Part shown: in pieces, positions 33,034 through 43,968 of the stretch
How positions within the stretch are numbered: the stretch's first letter is position 1
How the letters are laid out: each line of letters starts with the position of its first letter
NCBI RefSeq assembly: GCF_025024155.1
Contig: NW_026251733.1
Location: forward strand, 124,001-188,000
Length of the DNA stretch: 64,000 nt
From: Gamsiella multidivaricata
Lineage: Eukaryota > Mortierellomycota > Mortierellomycetes > Mortierellales > Mortierellaceae
Direction: 5' to 3'
Notes under the pieces: generated by a model
Told to the model about the DNA's origin: nothing
Database searches by the model: none
The model's input: only the letters and a program-made list of their open reading frames with translations
Translations under genes and position numbers: made by a program

Positions 33034-35329
33034 GCGCAATGTTTGTTTTTCAAGAAAACTCCCCCGAATAAAGCTCGTTCTAGAACACTTGTCAAATGGG
33101 ATGTCTCATGCCGAAACGAATCTCTTAAACCCCGTAGTCTGTCAAGAATACACACGATCCGTCGTGGATAGCGCGTATTATTTGGATGATAGTATGTCAT
33201 GCATCGACTCCTCAAGGCAAGGCAACGTGCTGCATCTCTTCATTAGGACGGAAAACTCTTTCAACCACATTAATCTTCAATGGCGGACGAAAATATAGCC
33301 GCTGTAGGCAAAGTCCTGAAAGGACTGAGAGTAGTGATGATTCGTCCGATATCGGATAAATGTTTGGTAGTCGCACATAACTTCTGTCCACGGATCTTTT
33401 CATTTGATAAACATGCATGAATGAATGCCATGGAGTATTCTGGCTACCACTATATCAACTTATCTACTCGTTCCTGCATTGGGGGGGGAGGTTGTGAATG
33501 CTCGCATGACAAAGAAGGCATGCAGCCGCCTCCTGCATGCCGCATCGGATTTTCCGTGTGCCATTCCTTACAACAAAGAGTTGAGATGGATGCAGATAAC
33601 ACGGAAAAGTACGACCATGGGTCATGTTTGGGATCCATGACAGCGAAAAAGATAAAATGCGTGCACCTGTAAGGGTTTTATTCAAACAAGACGAGCACGC
33701 TAAATGTCGCCAGAGGCCGCTTCTTGCCCATTTTTGGGTTGCAGGCTAGAAGTAATGCCCCTATCGATCGTCCAACCCAATGCATGCGCGAAATAAAGAA
33801 AAATGCTCTGTTGAAAACTTCAGGAGCATACATGCCCTTTAGACTTGGCTGCTTTCCTCCTTAGCTCAAGCACAACATTATTCCTTTTTGCCGTCAACAA
33901 GCATTTCCGCACTTCATGTGGAATGCATCTATATGATCTTCTGTTAGCGGCCCAAGTATCTTCCCATACCCAAAACACTAATTTACTAAGCTCCATGCAA
34001 TAGCAAGGATGATAAACTGTTACTGAGGATTAAATGCAGCTGGGGTTATATTTTAGCATTTCTGTTTGAGATTATGCTAGTCTATAGCCTCCTCTCTATC
34101 GATTACCAAGGAACTTTGTATTCCGTAGTTCTTACTGAGAGCCCTCCCCCTCCTCCCCGGTCATGGCGCGTGTATGACATGGGAGACTGATCGCAGTCGA
34201 TTCTGATTGTAACAATCGAGCACACGATAACGATCAAACTTTTCGTTTACTTCAATGGACCTGCTTGCCTGAATGAAGCGCACTCGCAGCAGACAGGATA
34301 AACAAAACAGCAGCATGGACCCTGCCTTTGCCGTCTGTCCCTCTATTTCAGCACTTTGTGTATCCCACGGCTCAAAGAGACACAAAAGAGGAGGCGGCTT
34401 ACGATCGCGATCTAATCGCGTTCGATGGATCCAATCAGAGATGAATGAACATTGAGCGGGTAGTGAAATTTGAGAAACGGCATCTGTGGAGAATAGACCA
34501 GGGGGCATGTCTGTAACACAAACATAGACAAAAAAAATTCGCAACAATCCGGTGAAAGAGCTCAACGTAATTGGCGCAGATTATTGTAATGGACTACGGA
34601 CCGTAGACCGCGTTCTACTAGCGTCCCTTTTTTTGTTACACTGCATGGTGCGGCATGTACATTACATTTCCACTCTAGAAATGAGTCCGAGACTGAGAGC
34701 CATGCACACTCGCGTTATTATTCCGCAAGTGGGACTACCTTTACATGGCAGGGAAAGGTCCAGTGTGCTGATATAACGAAGATTCAGGTACGCCGAGTGG
34801 ATCTTGACCAAAATGAACTGTCTTCTATTGTGTCCTTGATGGCAGACAGATAAACTATCATCAACGTTGGTCTCCTGGATGCATTATCTCGGGGCATGTT
34901 TGTTTATTTGGTCGATTTGTTTACTTTCATCTCACCATGGGATTCATGGCAGCAACGCAAACGGCCTCTGACGATATAGCTGAGAAACAAAACAATTGAT
35001 TATGCACGATTGGTTTTTTATCCCTTGGACATCCACAGAGACAACAAACGGCTAGTTAATATGGCTCATCATTAGATACCATCCACTCAGCCATCTGTTG
35101 AGGTTCGTTCTTCATTTGTACAATAGATTTTCAACTTCATCTTATTACATTGCATGGTCTGAGAATGTACCTGAGCTACGGTAGTCTCGAACTGAACGAG
35201 GGATATTGGTATTTAAGATGTTTTCGCGTATAAAACGCAGAGGGTTCCACATACTTTCCGCTTCACTTAACCTCAGACACACACACTCCACTCCTACTAG
35301 TTCACCTCACTACTTCAATTATAATCATC
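33034..35329. other. Spacer without a recognised gene
   Basis: This 2.3 kb has only short open frames without family resemblance. Its right end holds the LPMO promoter (TATAAAA at 35229-35235). Confidence 0.4.
35229..35235 (+). promoter_or_regulatory. TATA box of LPMO-like gene 1
   Basis: TATAAAA 101 nt before the ATG, in TATA-normal orientation and spacing for a short leader. Confidence 0.55.
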
Positions 35330-36335
35330 ATGAAGCTGCTCGTTTCCGCCGCCATCTTGGCCCTCTCCTCCATGGCCATGCTCTCGGATGCCCACATCTC
35401 CTTCAGATACCCATGCCCTCGTCGCGGTCCTTACTCCGAGTGCCCTCAGCCCAAGGATAACGAGTGGAACTTGGTCGACTACGATGTCCAGTCTCCTCTT
35501 GGTACCCACGTAAGTAGTGGCATCAGCACTCTCAGCTTTAAGGACTGTGATGGCAATGATAGAGGTGTTATTCATCACGCCTCGTTATTCCTTTTATGTG
35601 ATTTCAGGATAGTATCAGCGACCCCATTTGCAAGCACCCCAGCTCGTTCGCTGGAGTCCGCCCCACCTTCACTGCTGGTCAGACCGTCCAGACCAAGATG
35701 GATGTTGATGTGAACCACAACGGAGGAAGGTACGGAACCTGGAAGATAGGCGCCGCAACATATAACCATTCATGATACCAGTAATCTAAATCGCTCGTCA
35801 TTTAAACGCGTGCCTTGTATTACATTAGCTGCCAATGGGCCCTTTCCTACGACAACGGCTCCACCTGGGTTGTAAGTCATCAAAGCAAACTACATTTCTT
35901 AGTCATGTTTAATATATCCCCATGAGTGCTTACTCACTCTCGCTCATCTTGTTCGATATCCTCTCACAGGTCATCCAAGACCAGTTCCAGAACTGCCTTG
36001 CCAGCGCCCCCGCTAGTAGCACTTACACTGTGCCAGTGACGATCCCCGCCAACGCCCCTACGGGCAAGGCCATCCTGAACTGGATTTGGAACAACAACGA
36101 GGGCAACCGTGAATTGTACTCGAGCTGTGCTGACGTCGTCATCCAGGGCACGAACGGCGGTTCGCTCTCGGGTGTTGCTCCCCTCTTTGCCAACTATGGT
36201 CCCTCGAGCCCACTCATTCCCGAGAGGGCTGTCTCGGGTGGCGACTGGGGCAAGAAGTACTTTGATGCCAGAAAGCCCATCACCGTCACTGTCCCTGCCC
36301 AGAAGTTGAAGAGACAGGTCGTTGACATGAACTAA
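35330..36335 (+). CDS. Secreted AA11-like lytic polysaccharide monooxygenase 1
   Basis: A probable copper oxygenase that cleaves chitin or a related glycan outside the cell. Exons are 35330-35509, 35608-35729, 35829-35871 and 35970-36335, giving 236 residues. A signal peptide of 21 residues (ends LSDA) leaves His22 as the mature N-terminus (HISFRYPCPR), as needed for a histidine brace. The second ligand is likely His97 (NHNGGSC) and the axial residue Tyr165 in GNRELYSSCADVVIQG, which resembles the AA11 signature GNREMYMNCA. Paired cysteines are visible. A Lys-Arg near the C-terminus could be a Kex2 site. An AATAAA lies at 36573-36578. The CAZy family is inferred from motifs only. Confidence 0.8.
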
Positions 36336-37533
36336 ATAACCACAACAATAACAACAAAACGGAGCTGCTGGTCACTCTACACAAGAAATTGAAATGAAGG
36401 ACAAAAAAAAGAAAAAAAAAAAAGAATGAGAGAGACGTGGTAGTTGATATGACGAGGAGAAAGACCGTGTCGGGAAGTGTTCCTGCTGGAGGTTCTTTTT
36501 TTTTTCCGAAGCCATTGGTCCTTGCTATCCATCTTTGTATATCCCGCTTGATCTGTTCATTTTCATTTTCATAATAAACAGAAAGATTCTGTAAATACCA
36601 TTTGCGCACAGACATGAAGAACAATCGCGTCGATCGCTGTGGCATTTTAACGCGTCACGAAGACAGCGGCCCCCTGGTAAGGACAGCAATTGGCCGAGAG
36701 ACAGTGAGATACACATGTTCGAGTACATGCGCATAAACACGGCAGAGAGGCGAAATGGTGCAGCTAGTCCTATCGGAATATAACGTGGGAGATGTTTGCT
36801 CGCAAGGAAAGGGAGTGCATGGCATACCCATTTGCAATGACAACGTAGAGGGAAAAAAAAAACAAAAAACAAAAAATGTTTCACTGAGCTTCACGCTTTA
36901 CTGAGCACAAAACAAGCCAGCTTTAATTCTTTCCACGGGTATAGGGCGTGTCCGTATAGAGAAGTGGAAGTGGAAGTGGAAGAACAAAACAAACAAACAA
37001 ACAGATTATGGGCGTACTTGCGTACTTGGTATGACACTGGCAGCGATGTTTATTAATCTTTTTTGGTGTTTGAGCGAGAGAGTGAAGGGTGGGAGTGAGG
37101 GTGAGCTGCTGATGCAGACTAGACTATGCGTCAATGAAGAATGCACACATGCATCTTCCTGACCTTCCCAGCCAGCAAGCCGTCCCTTTGTTCCTTAGTT
37201 CCGTAGTTCCCTTTGTCGTTCCGACCGCCCTTTGTTGTCCCTCCTTCGCCTGTACTTCCGAGCCATCTTCTTCTCTTCTTCTCTTCTCCTCTCCTTTCCT
37301 CTCTTTCTCTCTTTCTTTTACGCCACCATCCCATCCATTCGTTCCACCCCCTCTTTTTTCCTCTTCATTCGATACCCCATAAAAAGACGAGATTTATCAC
37401 ACGCCACCATTTCCGATTATCCCATCCTCCACAGCACCCCCTCACTTCTTCAACCGCACATTCATTTCATTTCAGAGCATACCACAGCATAGCATAGCAT
37501 AGCATAGCATATCATTCATTCCATCCACATACA
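36336..37533. other. Spacer before FAD monooxygenase 2
   Basis: It contains the LPMO 3' UTR, (GGAAGT)-like repeats near 36962-36982, and a CT-rich leader from about 37180 to 37470 that ends in (AGCAT)5. Confidence 0.45.
37486..37510 (+). repeat. (AGCAT)5 repeat in a 5' leader
   Basis: Five perfect AGCAT units end 23 nt before the ATG of FAD monooxygenase 2. Confidence 0.9.
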
Positions 37534-39942
37534 ATGTCAAGGTTGCAGATCCTAATTGCAGGTGGCGGTCTCGGTGGCCTGGCTATGGCCGTCATGCTCG
37601 AGCGTCTGCCGGAACACAAAAAGGTCGACTACCTGATCCTCGAACGATCCACATTTTTGAATCCTATAGGCAGTGCCATCTCCCTGCATGCTTCAGTCAT
37701 CCCACTTCTCAAGCAGCTCGGTATCTGGTCAGAGATCGAGAAAGCAAGCAAGCCCATGAGCCATTTCAGCATCAAGCGCGAAGATGGCTCTGATCTGGGT
37801 ACAGTCGACTTTGCATACGGCCAGCTCGAGTAAGCGTCTATGTTTGAAACAGACCCTTTGATGCAAATCGATTGTCCTACCACTTGACTCCTTTCTGAAC
37901 AAAACGTGGGCCTCTCAAATGAATTTTTATAGCTATTCATTTTACGGCATGGTACTAGCAAGACCCGACCTGCACGAGATCCTCTTATCTCATGTGCCAC
38001 CAGAAAAGATCCTGACAGGGAAGCGCATTGTATCGACAACACAGGATGACTTCGGTGTCTCCTGTCACTGTGCAGACTCAACCATCTACCACGGCGATAT
38101 CCTCATTGGAGCCGATGGGGCGTATTCGGCAGTGCGACAGTCGTTGTACAAGGACTTGAGAGCTCATGGAAATTTGCCAAGACAGGACTTCAGTCCCATT
38201 AAACTGGATCAGGTCGTAGTGGTCGGGATTACATCGCCATTGAACCCACTGGAGTATCCAATGTTGAAGGAAGATGTGTGCCAGTTCAGGATTGTCCTTG
38301 GAGGACGGGATAGGGCTTATACGGTAAGGATAGAAAATGAACGAGCTCTCTTCTGCTATTTCTGAGCTTGATCGTTTAATTGTGTACCACCCGTCAACGC
38401 TTACTGAAACCATTTGTGTCCCTTTTTTCATTTATTTTCGACCTATGCCATAACAAGATGTGGATGGTGCCGTTGACCGACAACAGGGTCGCATGGTCGA
38501 TTGGTGGTCGCAGCGATGCTTTGAACGGGTCGTCATTTTGGAGTGAGAGTCAGGAGGAGGCAACCACATCGTTCGGACTCAAAGCGCACCAAAACTCGCG
38601 ATTTCCTGATTGGGGAGAGGCCGAAAGCGAGTCAATCGAGGAGATTTGTGACTATATGCGGACCAAGCCCAATCCCTTTGGATATGGGACCTATGGGGAT
38701 CTGATTGACAGGACACCGAAGCATTTGATCTCGAGGGTTATGTTTGAAGAGAAGGGGTTCCGGACGTGGTATGGTGGGCGCACAGTACTCATTGGTGATG
38801 GTAATGATGTTTAACGTGCGAATGGTTATCCATTGTCGTTGCAGGCAGTTCTGAACGGTCTGGTTAACTAGCCTCTCTAACTTTTTTATTATCTCCTTTT
38901 TTTCCCCTGTTACCAGCGTGCCACAAGGTAAACATTCTTCAGAGATGAGAACAAAAAGGGTTAAGAGTAACATTGAAGCCCAGATGATAACATCTCTTTA
39001 TTCCCTCTCCAACTGCGCTGCTGTATTTGCGAACTTATTCAGAGCGTCCCATTTGGAGGGTAAGTTGCCACAGTTGCAGCTGCTATGTTATATTTTTATA
39101 TCTGATAAGGTCGAACTTTTGTTAACCATTCTCAACTTGATCCTATTGGGCATCACATTTATGCTCTTTAGACAAGGCAAGCCTTTGAGCAGGATGGTCA
39201 TATTGAACACAGCTCGTCGCAGCGGATTGGGAGAAAGGTATAACTAACAGTCTACATGCAACTGCAATAGGAGTGGTCAATGCGATCTTCGACGGCGCAT
39301 GTCTCGTCAATCTGATCCATGATCTGCCCTCTTATTCATCTATGGATGACCTCGGGGAGATGTTCCAGACATACTTTGAGAAGCGATATCCGGCAGCCCG
39401 GATCGCGATCGAGGGCAGCAGCCAGTTTGCAAGGCTCTTTAATGATCAGGTAATGGTGTTTGGCATGCGTGTTGAGACAGCTTATTTGCTGTTCTTCGTT
39501 AGCTTGACAAAACTTTTCTTCGCCTTGGGCGACACTCACTTTTTTCTTTTCTTTTTTTTAGTCTCAAGTCGAGGAAGATGGTCGTGTGGTCATGTTTAAC
39601 AGCGTCCCACGGTGGTTACAGCGATGGACATTAGACAGGACGAAGCGGGTCGACCCAAAGCTGGATTTCGTTCTTTCAAAAATGTCGCGATCGCCCTCGC
39701 TACATTCGTTTTCGACAGTCCTTGATGGCGTCAGTCCGTATGAGGAAGGAGATGCCGTGCTCACGAATCGATTGTCGACGCGGAGAAGGCGCACTGGTGA
39801 CGTGGACGCTCTGTTCCAGTCGGACGAAGAATCATCGCAGGAAGAGTTCAAAGAAAAGGTCGATATAGATTCTGGCTTGGGCGATGAAATCTTTAGAGGA
39901 AGGACAATGGAGATCCAGCACAGCGCTACGGTTCTTGAATAG
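37534..39942 (+). CDS. FAD-dependent monooxygenase 2 (group A type), with microexons
   Basis: Paralogue of the gene at 22997; substrate unknown. Exons are 37534-37829, 37933-38323, 38458-38800, 38917-38927 (11 nt), 39043-39059 (17 nt), 39172-39176 (5 nt), 39271-39449 and 39562-39942, giving 540 residues. The FAD fold is ILIAGGGLGGL, then GDILIGADGAYSAVRQ. The flavin-contact motif GDACHKSVPFGGQGVVNAI is built only if the three microexons are spliced in; the total is then in frame to the stop. The intron after the 5-nt exon begins GC (CAAG|GCAAGC) and has a TAACTAAC branch-like site. Two introns match the paralogue: before YSFYG / YGYHS (phase 2) and before MWMVP / IWLVP (phase 0). The tail is short and acidic. 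Confidence 0.82.
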
Positions 39943-40135
39943 AATTATGACGCAAGGGTTGTCCTGCGCGATGTGCATGTTTATTTGCTGTTTTTAAAAA
40001 CTATACGTTCTGCGACCGACGCGTTGTTACTATCGATCTACAAAAAAAGCAAGCAAAGATGCGTGTGGATGCAGGATAGCATGTTGGGATGAATACCATG
40101 TATGACCAGCGTCTGTCAAGTGACCCTTTGTCAGA

Positions 40136-40978
40136 CTAGCATTCCCAATCTTCCCAGTCGCCCCAGTCGCCCCAACCGCAACCCCCTTCGCTGCCATAAT
40201 CGTACCAATCGCACGTGTTTCCAAGGACTTCGTCGCCACGGAAGCCTGCTCCAGGACTTGATACCGGGACGCCGACGGGAACAGGCACATTATATGGGGT
40301 GCTCACAGGGACTGGTACGGGCTGCAGAGCATGCGGTTGGATATTGACGATTGGCTGGATCAAGGTGTCGGTGGAGATGTCATTCGGTGCGCCAGAGATG
40401 ATGTTTGGAGGGCTGGCACTACGGCCTGCGGGACCGGGGACGGCGGGGATGGTTGGGACGAGTTGGCGTTTGGCGAGAGATCCAATGGTTCCAGGTAGGA
40501 ATTCGGCGGGAGCTTCAAATCCGGGAGCAGATTCAACAAGTCCAGAAGCAGGTCCGCCTGTAAAAGGTGCGACAGCGTTAGCGCCTGGGAAAATGCCAGC
40601 CTCAAAACCAAGAGGACCGTTTGGACCACCAAGAACATTCATCCCATAAGTCTGGAAGTCGCTCACGATCGGGTCATAGAGCTGGATGGCAGGTTGGAAA
40701 ACAAGATTCGGAAAAACACCTGTGGTGGGGATGATATTGGTCTCGCTTCCGAGTGAGATGGATTGTTTGGGTAGGACTTGACTCGCGACAGTGGGGATGG
40801 GTGAGGAAGCGGAAGGTACGTTGTCAGCATATATGGAAGATGCAGGCGCGTTATGAATGGCGGCGGGGTCTGCAAGATCGAGATTGCTGAGGAGGTACTG
40901 GGGTGCCGCGGAGATTTGGCTGGCAAGGAGTAAAGCTGTTGCTGCCACGAGGAGTGGGTAGAGGAGTGCGCGGGACAT
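40136..40978 (-). CDS. Secreted low-complexity protein with Kex2-like site and Trp-periodic tail
   Basis: I do not recognise the family. It is a single exon of 280 residues. A hydrophobic signal peptide covers about 1-24 (ends SAAP). The body is Pro/Ala/Gly/Val-rich without other membrane segments. A dibasic LAKR at 168-171 could be cut by a Kex2-type protease in the Golgi. The last 27 residues carry three Cys (256, 267, 280) and Trp at 258, 269, 272, 275 and 278, so the final four Trp fall every third residue among Gly and Asp. TATATAAA sits 61 nt upstream (41046-41039). It is tail-to-tail with FAD monooxygenase 2 and divergent from the PLP homeostasis gene. A wall protein or secreted peptide precursor is possible. 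Confidence 0.75.
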   Translation of the reverse strand: MSRALLYPLLVAATALLLASQISAAPQYLLSNLDLADPAAIHNAPASSIYADNVPSASSPIPTVASQVLPKQSISLGSETNIIPTTGVFPNLVFQPAIQLYDPIVSDFQTYGMNVLGGPNGPLGFEAGIFPGANAVAPFTGGPASGLVESAPGFEAPAEFLPGTIGSLAKRQLVPTIPAVPGPAGRSASPPNIISGAPNDISTDTLIQPIVNIQPHALQPVPVPVSTPYNVPVPVGVPVSSPGAGFRGDEVLGNTCDWYDYGSEGGCGWGDWGDWEDWEC

Positions 40979-41038
40979 GGTGGTAGAGATGGCGGGTGAG
41001 GCTCTTGCGGATCTGAGGATGGACGGGTCTTGCGGTGG

Positions 41039-41046
41039 TTTATATA
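41039..41046 (-). promoter_or_regulatory. TATA box of the secreted-protein gene
   Basis: TATATAAA on the minus strand, 61 nt before the ATG at 40978. The remaining spacer to 41345 has no gene. Confidence 0.5.
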
Positions 41047-41345
41047 GACAGGCATCGGTCGAATGCTTGCGCGCGCTGTGCTCGTGGGTGATCAGTTTTT
41101 AGAAGAGATTGAGTGATAATTTATCAGTGTTCGTAAAGACAATGTATCAATCGTTACAACGACCCGACTTTACCATGGGCTGGAGATAACTGGGATCAGC
41201 CTGCGCACGGCCTTCCTTGACCCCTACGCACCGAAACGTGCTCTCGTCTCGGTAGGTGACTGCTGCTCTCTGTTGCAGGATAGGAACTAGCCCACGGATG
41301 ACAACCCTTGAACGATCACACACACACACCCCTCTCCTATAATTC

Positions 41346-42965
41346 ATGTCGCTTTGTCTCCATCAAATCACCGCAGCGATCCCTCGTTCGACGACCAGAT
41401 CCCTCACCCCTCTTCGCTTCTCCTCTCGACATACAAATTCCGTAGAAATGAGTCTTACTTATACCTCTGAGCGCGCACAGGAGCTGGCCGACAATCTGGC
41501 GAATGTCCAGTCGCAGATGGAGGAAACTCTGAAGAGCATGGGCGATGCTGCTCCCAAGGTAAATCCTCAGGAAATTCATTTGATACGCCGGTCGCCCTTG
41601 TGTGGATATTTTCATTGGATGGGCAACATGGTCCTTTCAAGGCATGATACTGATCCGGATGTTTCATAAAAAAAAAAAATGTAGGCGCGTTTGGTGGCGG
41701 TCAGCAAGTACAAGCCCGCATCGGATATCTTTGCCACGTATGAGAAGACCGGACAACGCCATTTCGGAGAAAACTATGTATGAAAAATTATACAGTTCAT
41801 AGGACCTTTACTGCAGTTCAATTTGATCGTGTAGTGGACATCATCTCCTAAATTTCAGTCAATGCACTTTTTTTTTTCTTTTTTTTTTTGGATGTCCTAG
41901 GTTCAAGAACTGGAAGATAAAAGCTCGAAGGTATGGACTGCCTCTTTATCTATTTTCAAAACCCATGGTTAATTCTCTTGACAAATTCATAGAACTAGTA
42001 ACTCATCTCGGCAAACGTTCTTTCGACTCGGACCTAGCTGCCAGGTGACATCCAATGGCATTTTATCGGGACACTGCAGTCGAACAAGTGCAAGGCCGTA
42101 GCTGGTATGAGGTTTTTGACGCGTATCATGGACATTATCATCATCATATCATCATCATATCATCCTGGAGCAAATGAATGTTCAGATGTTACATTTTTTT
42201 TTATTAAATAACATCTATATTTTCTTTTGTCCTGGACTTGTTCTTTTTTTTTTTGCAACATGCTAGCGATCCCTAATCTTTTTGTAGTAGAGACGATCGA
42301 TAACATCAAGAAGGCTTCAATGTTGGATAAAGCCTGTGCCTCTGCTTCTAGACCGGAGCCCCTTCGGATCTTTTTGCAAGTGAACACTAGTGGTGAAGAA
42401 TGTATGTATACCGCGAATCGAGGAAAATATGAGTTCCGAACGTATATCAGAGCTCTAACCGCTTTTTTTTTTTTTTGTACTTTTGTTAGCCAAGAGTGGA
42501 ATGGAACCGAGCAAAGTTTTAGAAGTCGCACAGCACGTTGTCTCATCGTGTCTTCATCTTAAACTTGCGGGGCTGATGACGATCGGCTCGCCAAATCCTG
42601 ATCTGGATAACGGGGAGAATCCGGATTTCAAGACTTTGAATCAATGCAAAACAGCAATTGAGGAGACACTGAAGATCGCCGATCTGGATCTCAGTATGGT
42701 AAGTAAACCTCTTTTTTTTTTTGTTCTATTCGCTTTGGACCCATCATTTTATCTCTGGATCCATCATGTTTTATCTTAAGGAAGGGTGTGATTACGGCCT
42801 TCATCTTTGCCTGATACTTGGTGTCTAACTATAAAACAATGATATGACGGATCTTAGGGAATGAGCGATGACTTTCGGCGCGCTTTGCTTCAAGGATCGA
42901 CTAATATCCGAGTGGGCAGCACGATCTTTGGATCGAGACCTCAGTCCGCAAAGCCGACTGCATAG
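41346..42965 (+). CDS. PLPBP: Pyridoxal phosphate homeostasis protein (YggS/PROSC family)
   Basis: It binds PLP and balances vitamin B6 supply to apoenzymes; no catalytic activity is known for the family. Exons are 41346-41558, 41685-41777, 41901-41930, 42038-42104, 42267-42401, 42490-42698 and 42858-42965, giving 284 residues. PLP Lys79 lies in [10 protein letters not shown]. Family marks follow across the joins: [47 protein letters not shown] and the end MSDDFRRAL...IRVGSTIFG. The first ATG adds 34 residues rich in Ser/Thr/Arg without acidic residues, like a mitochondrial presequence. A second in-frame ATG at 41448 gives the usual cytosolic length (250). Intron 4 has an ATC/ATA repeat. Confidence 0.94.
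42133..42165 (+). repeat. ATCATC/ATAT repeat in PLPBP intron 4
   Basis: Tandem ATCATCAT-type units lie between exon 4 and exon 5 of PLPBP. Confidence 0.8.
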
Positions 42966-43968
42966 TTTCTCTGCATCAGCGTCCTCGGAATCTAATAATA
43001 AAAAGATAAATCTAGTCTATTTTATTTTTTATGCGGATGCAGAAATGAATTGAAAGGAACCCCAGCAGTCGCGTGAGAAGATAAAGGCAGAACTCCGCTT
43101 AGAGCTCTCCGCTTTGAATTGTGTGGCGAGCGAGCGTGTGGTTGTGTGGTTGTGTGGTTGTGGAAGCAGGCGGTTCGTTGTCCACTCCAGACGTGGTGTT
43201 CAATGGCTGGAGCTGTGTAGTATATATGAATATAGTCTATATTGTTTTCTTTAGGCAAGAGGGAATGGGAACATTCGCAAGCAGCCTTGAATGGATCCAT
43301 TTTGCTGTGTAGATCTACCGATTGAGGGATGTGTTATTTTTGTTTTTGTGTCACCAAGAAGTTCCGATTAAAGAAACAGGGAAGAAAGATCTTGCCTTTA
43401 TCAGGTCAACAATCGTAAACACTTGCATACAGCAATCAAAGGCCGGTTTGGCCCCCCTTCCTCTTGACGCTGCTTACCTACACGAGAGAACAACAGCTGC
43501 CACTGCCTTTTTTTTGTGGCTCTGTCACTCATCAGAATAAGCCGGGGGACTACCTCCACCTTGGTTCTGGACAAAGGACGCGTAGGCACAGCAATAGATC
43601 ATCCGTGATCTGTTTTGATCTGTCTAAAGACACAACACTTGGCCAATGGGGGCTGTTGGTAACTGATACGGTCCAGGGGGAGAGGTCGGCCATTTCTTGT
43701 TGAGATGGATATGGAGGTGAGGATAGTTGGGGCGAGGGTGAGGATGGGAGTGAGGACGAGTGGCGGCTGGGAGTGAGGATGAGGGAGTATGCCTCCAACA
43801 GTGTGTGTGTACGTGTGTGCATGAATGTGTGCGCATTCCTTTGGGCAATGTTGTTTCTTTTTATAACGCGCTCTCACTCCACTCCGCTTCTCTTCTTCCC
43901 TTTCTCTTCTCTCTATTCTTCCGCCCCTGACTCCACATTCCTCTCATCCCACACCCCCTTCTCGCTCC
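42966..43968. other. Spacer, PLPBP / SKT5
   Basis: No gene is seen. It holds a (TGTGTGGT)-type repeat at 43136-43163, GA/GGATG-rich sequence near 43690-43790, and a CT-rich leader right before the SKT5 start. Confidence 0.45.
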
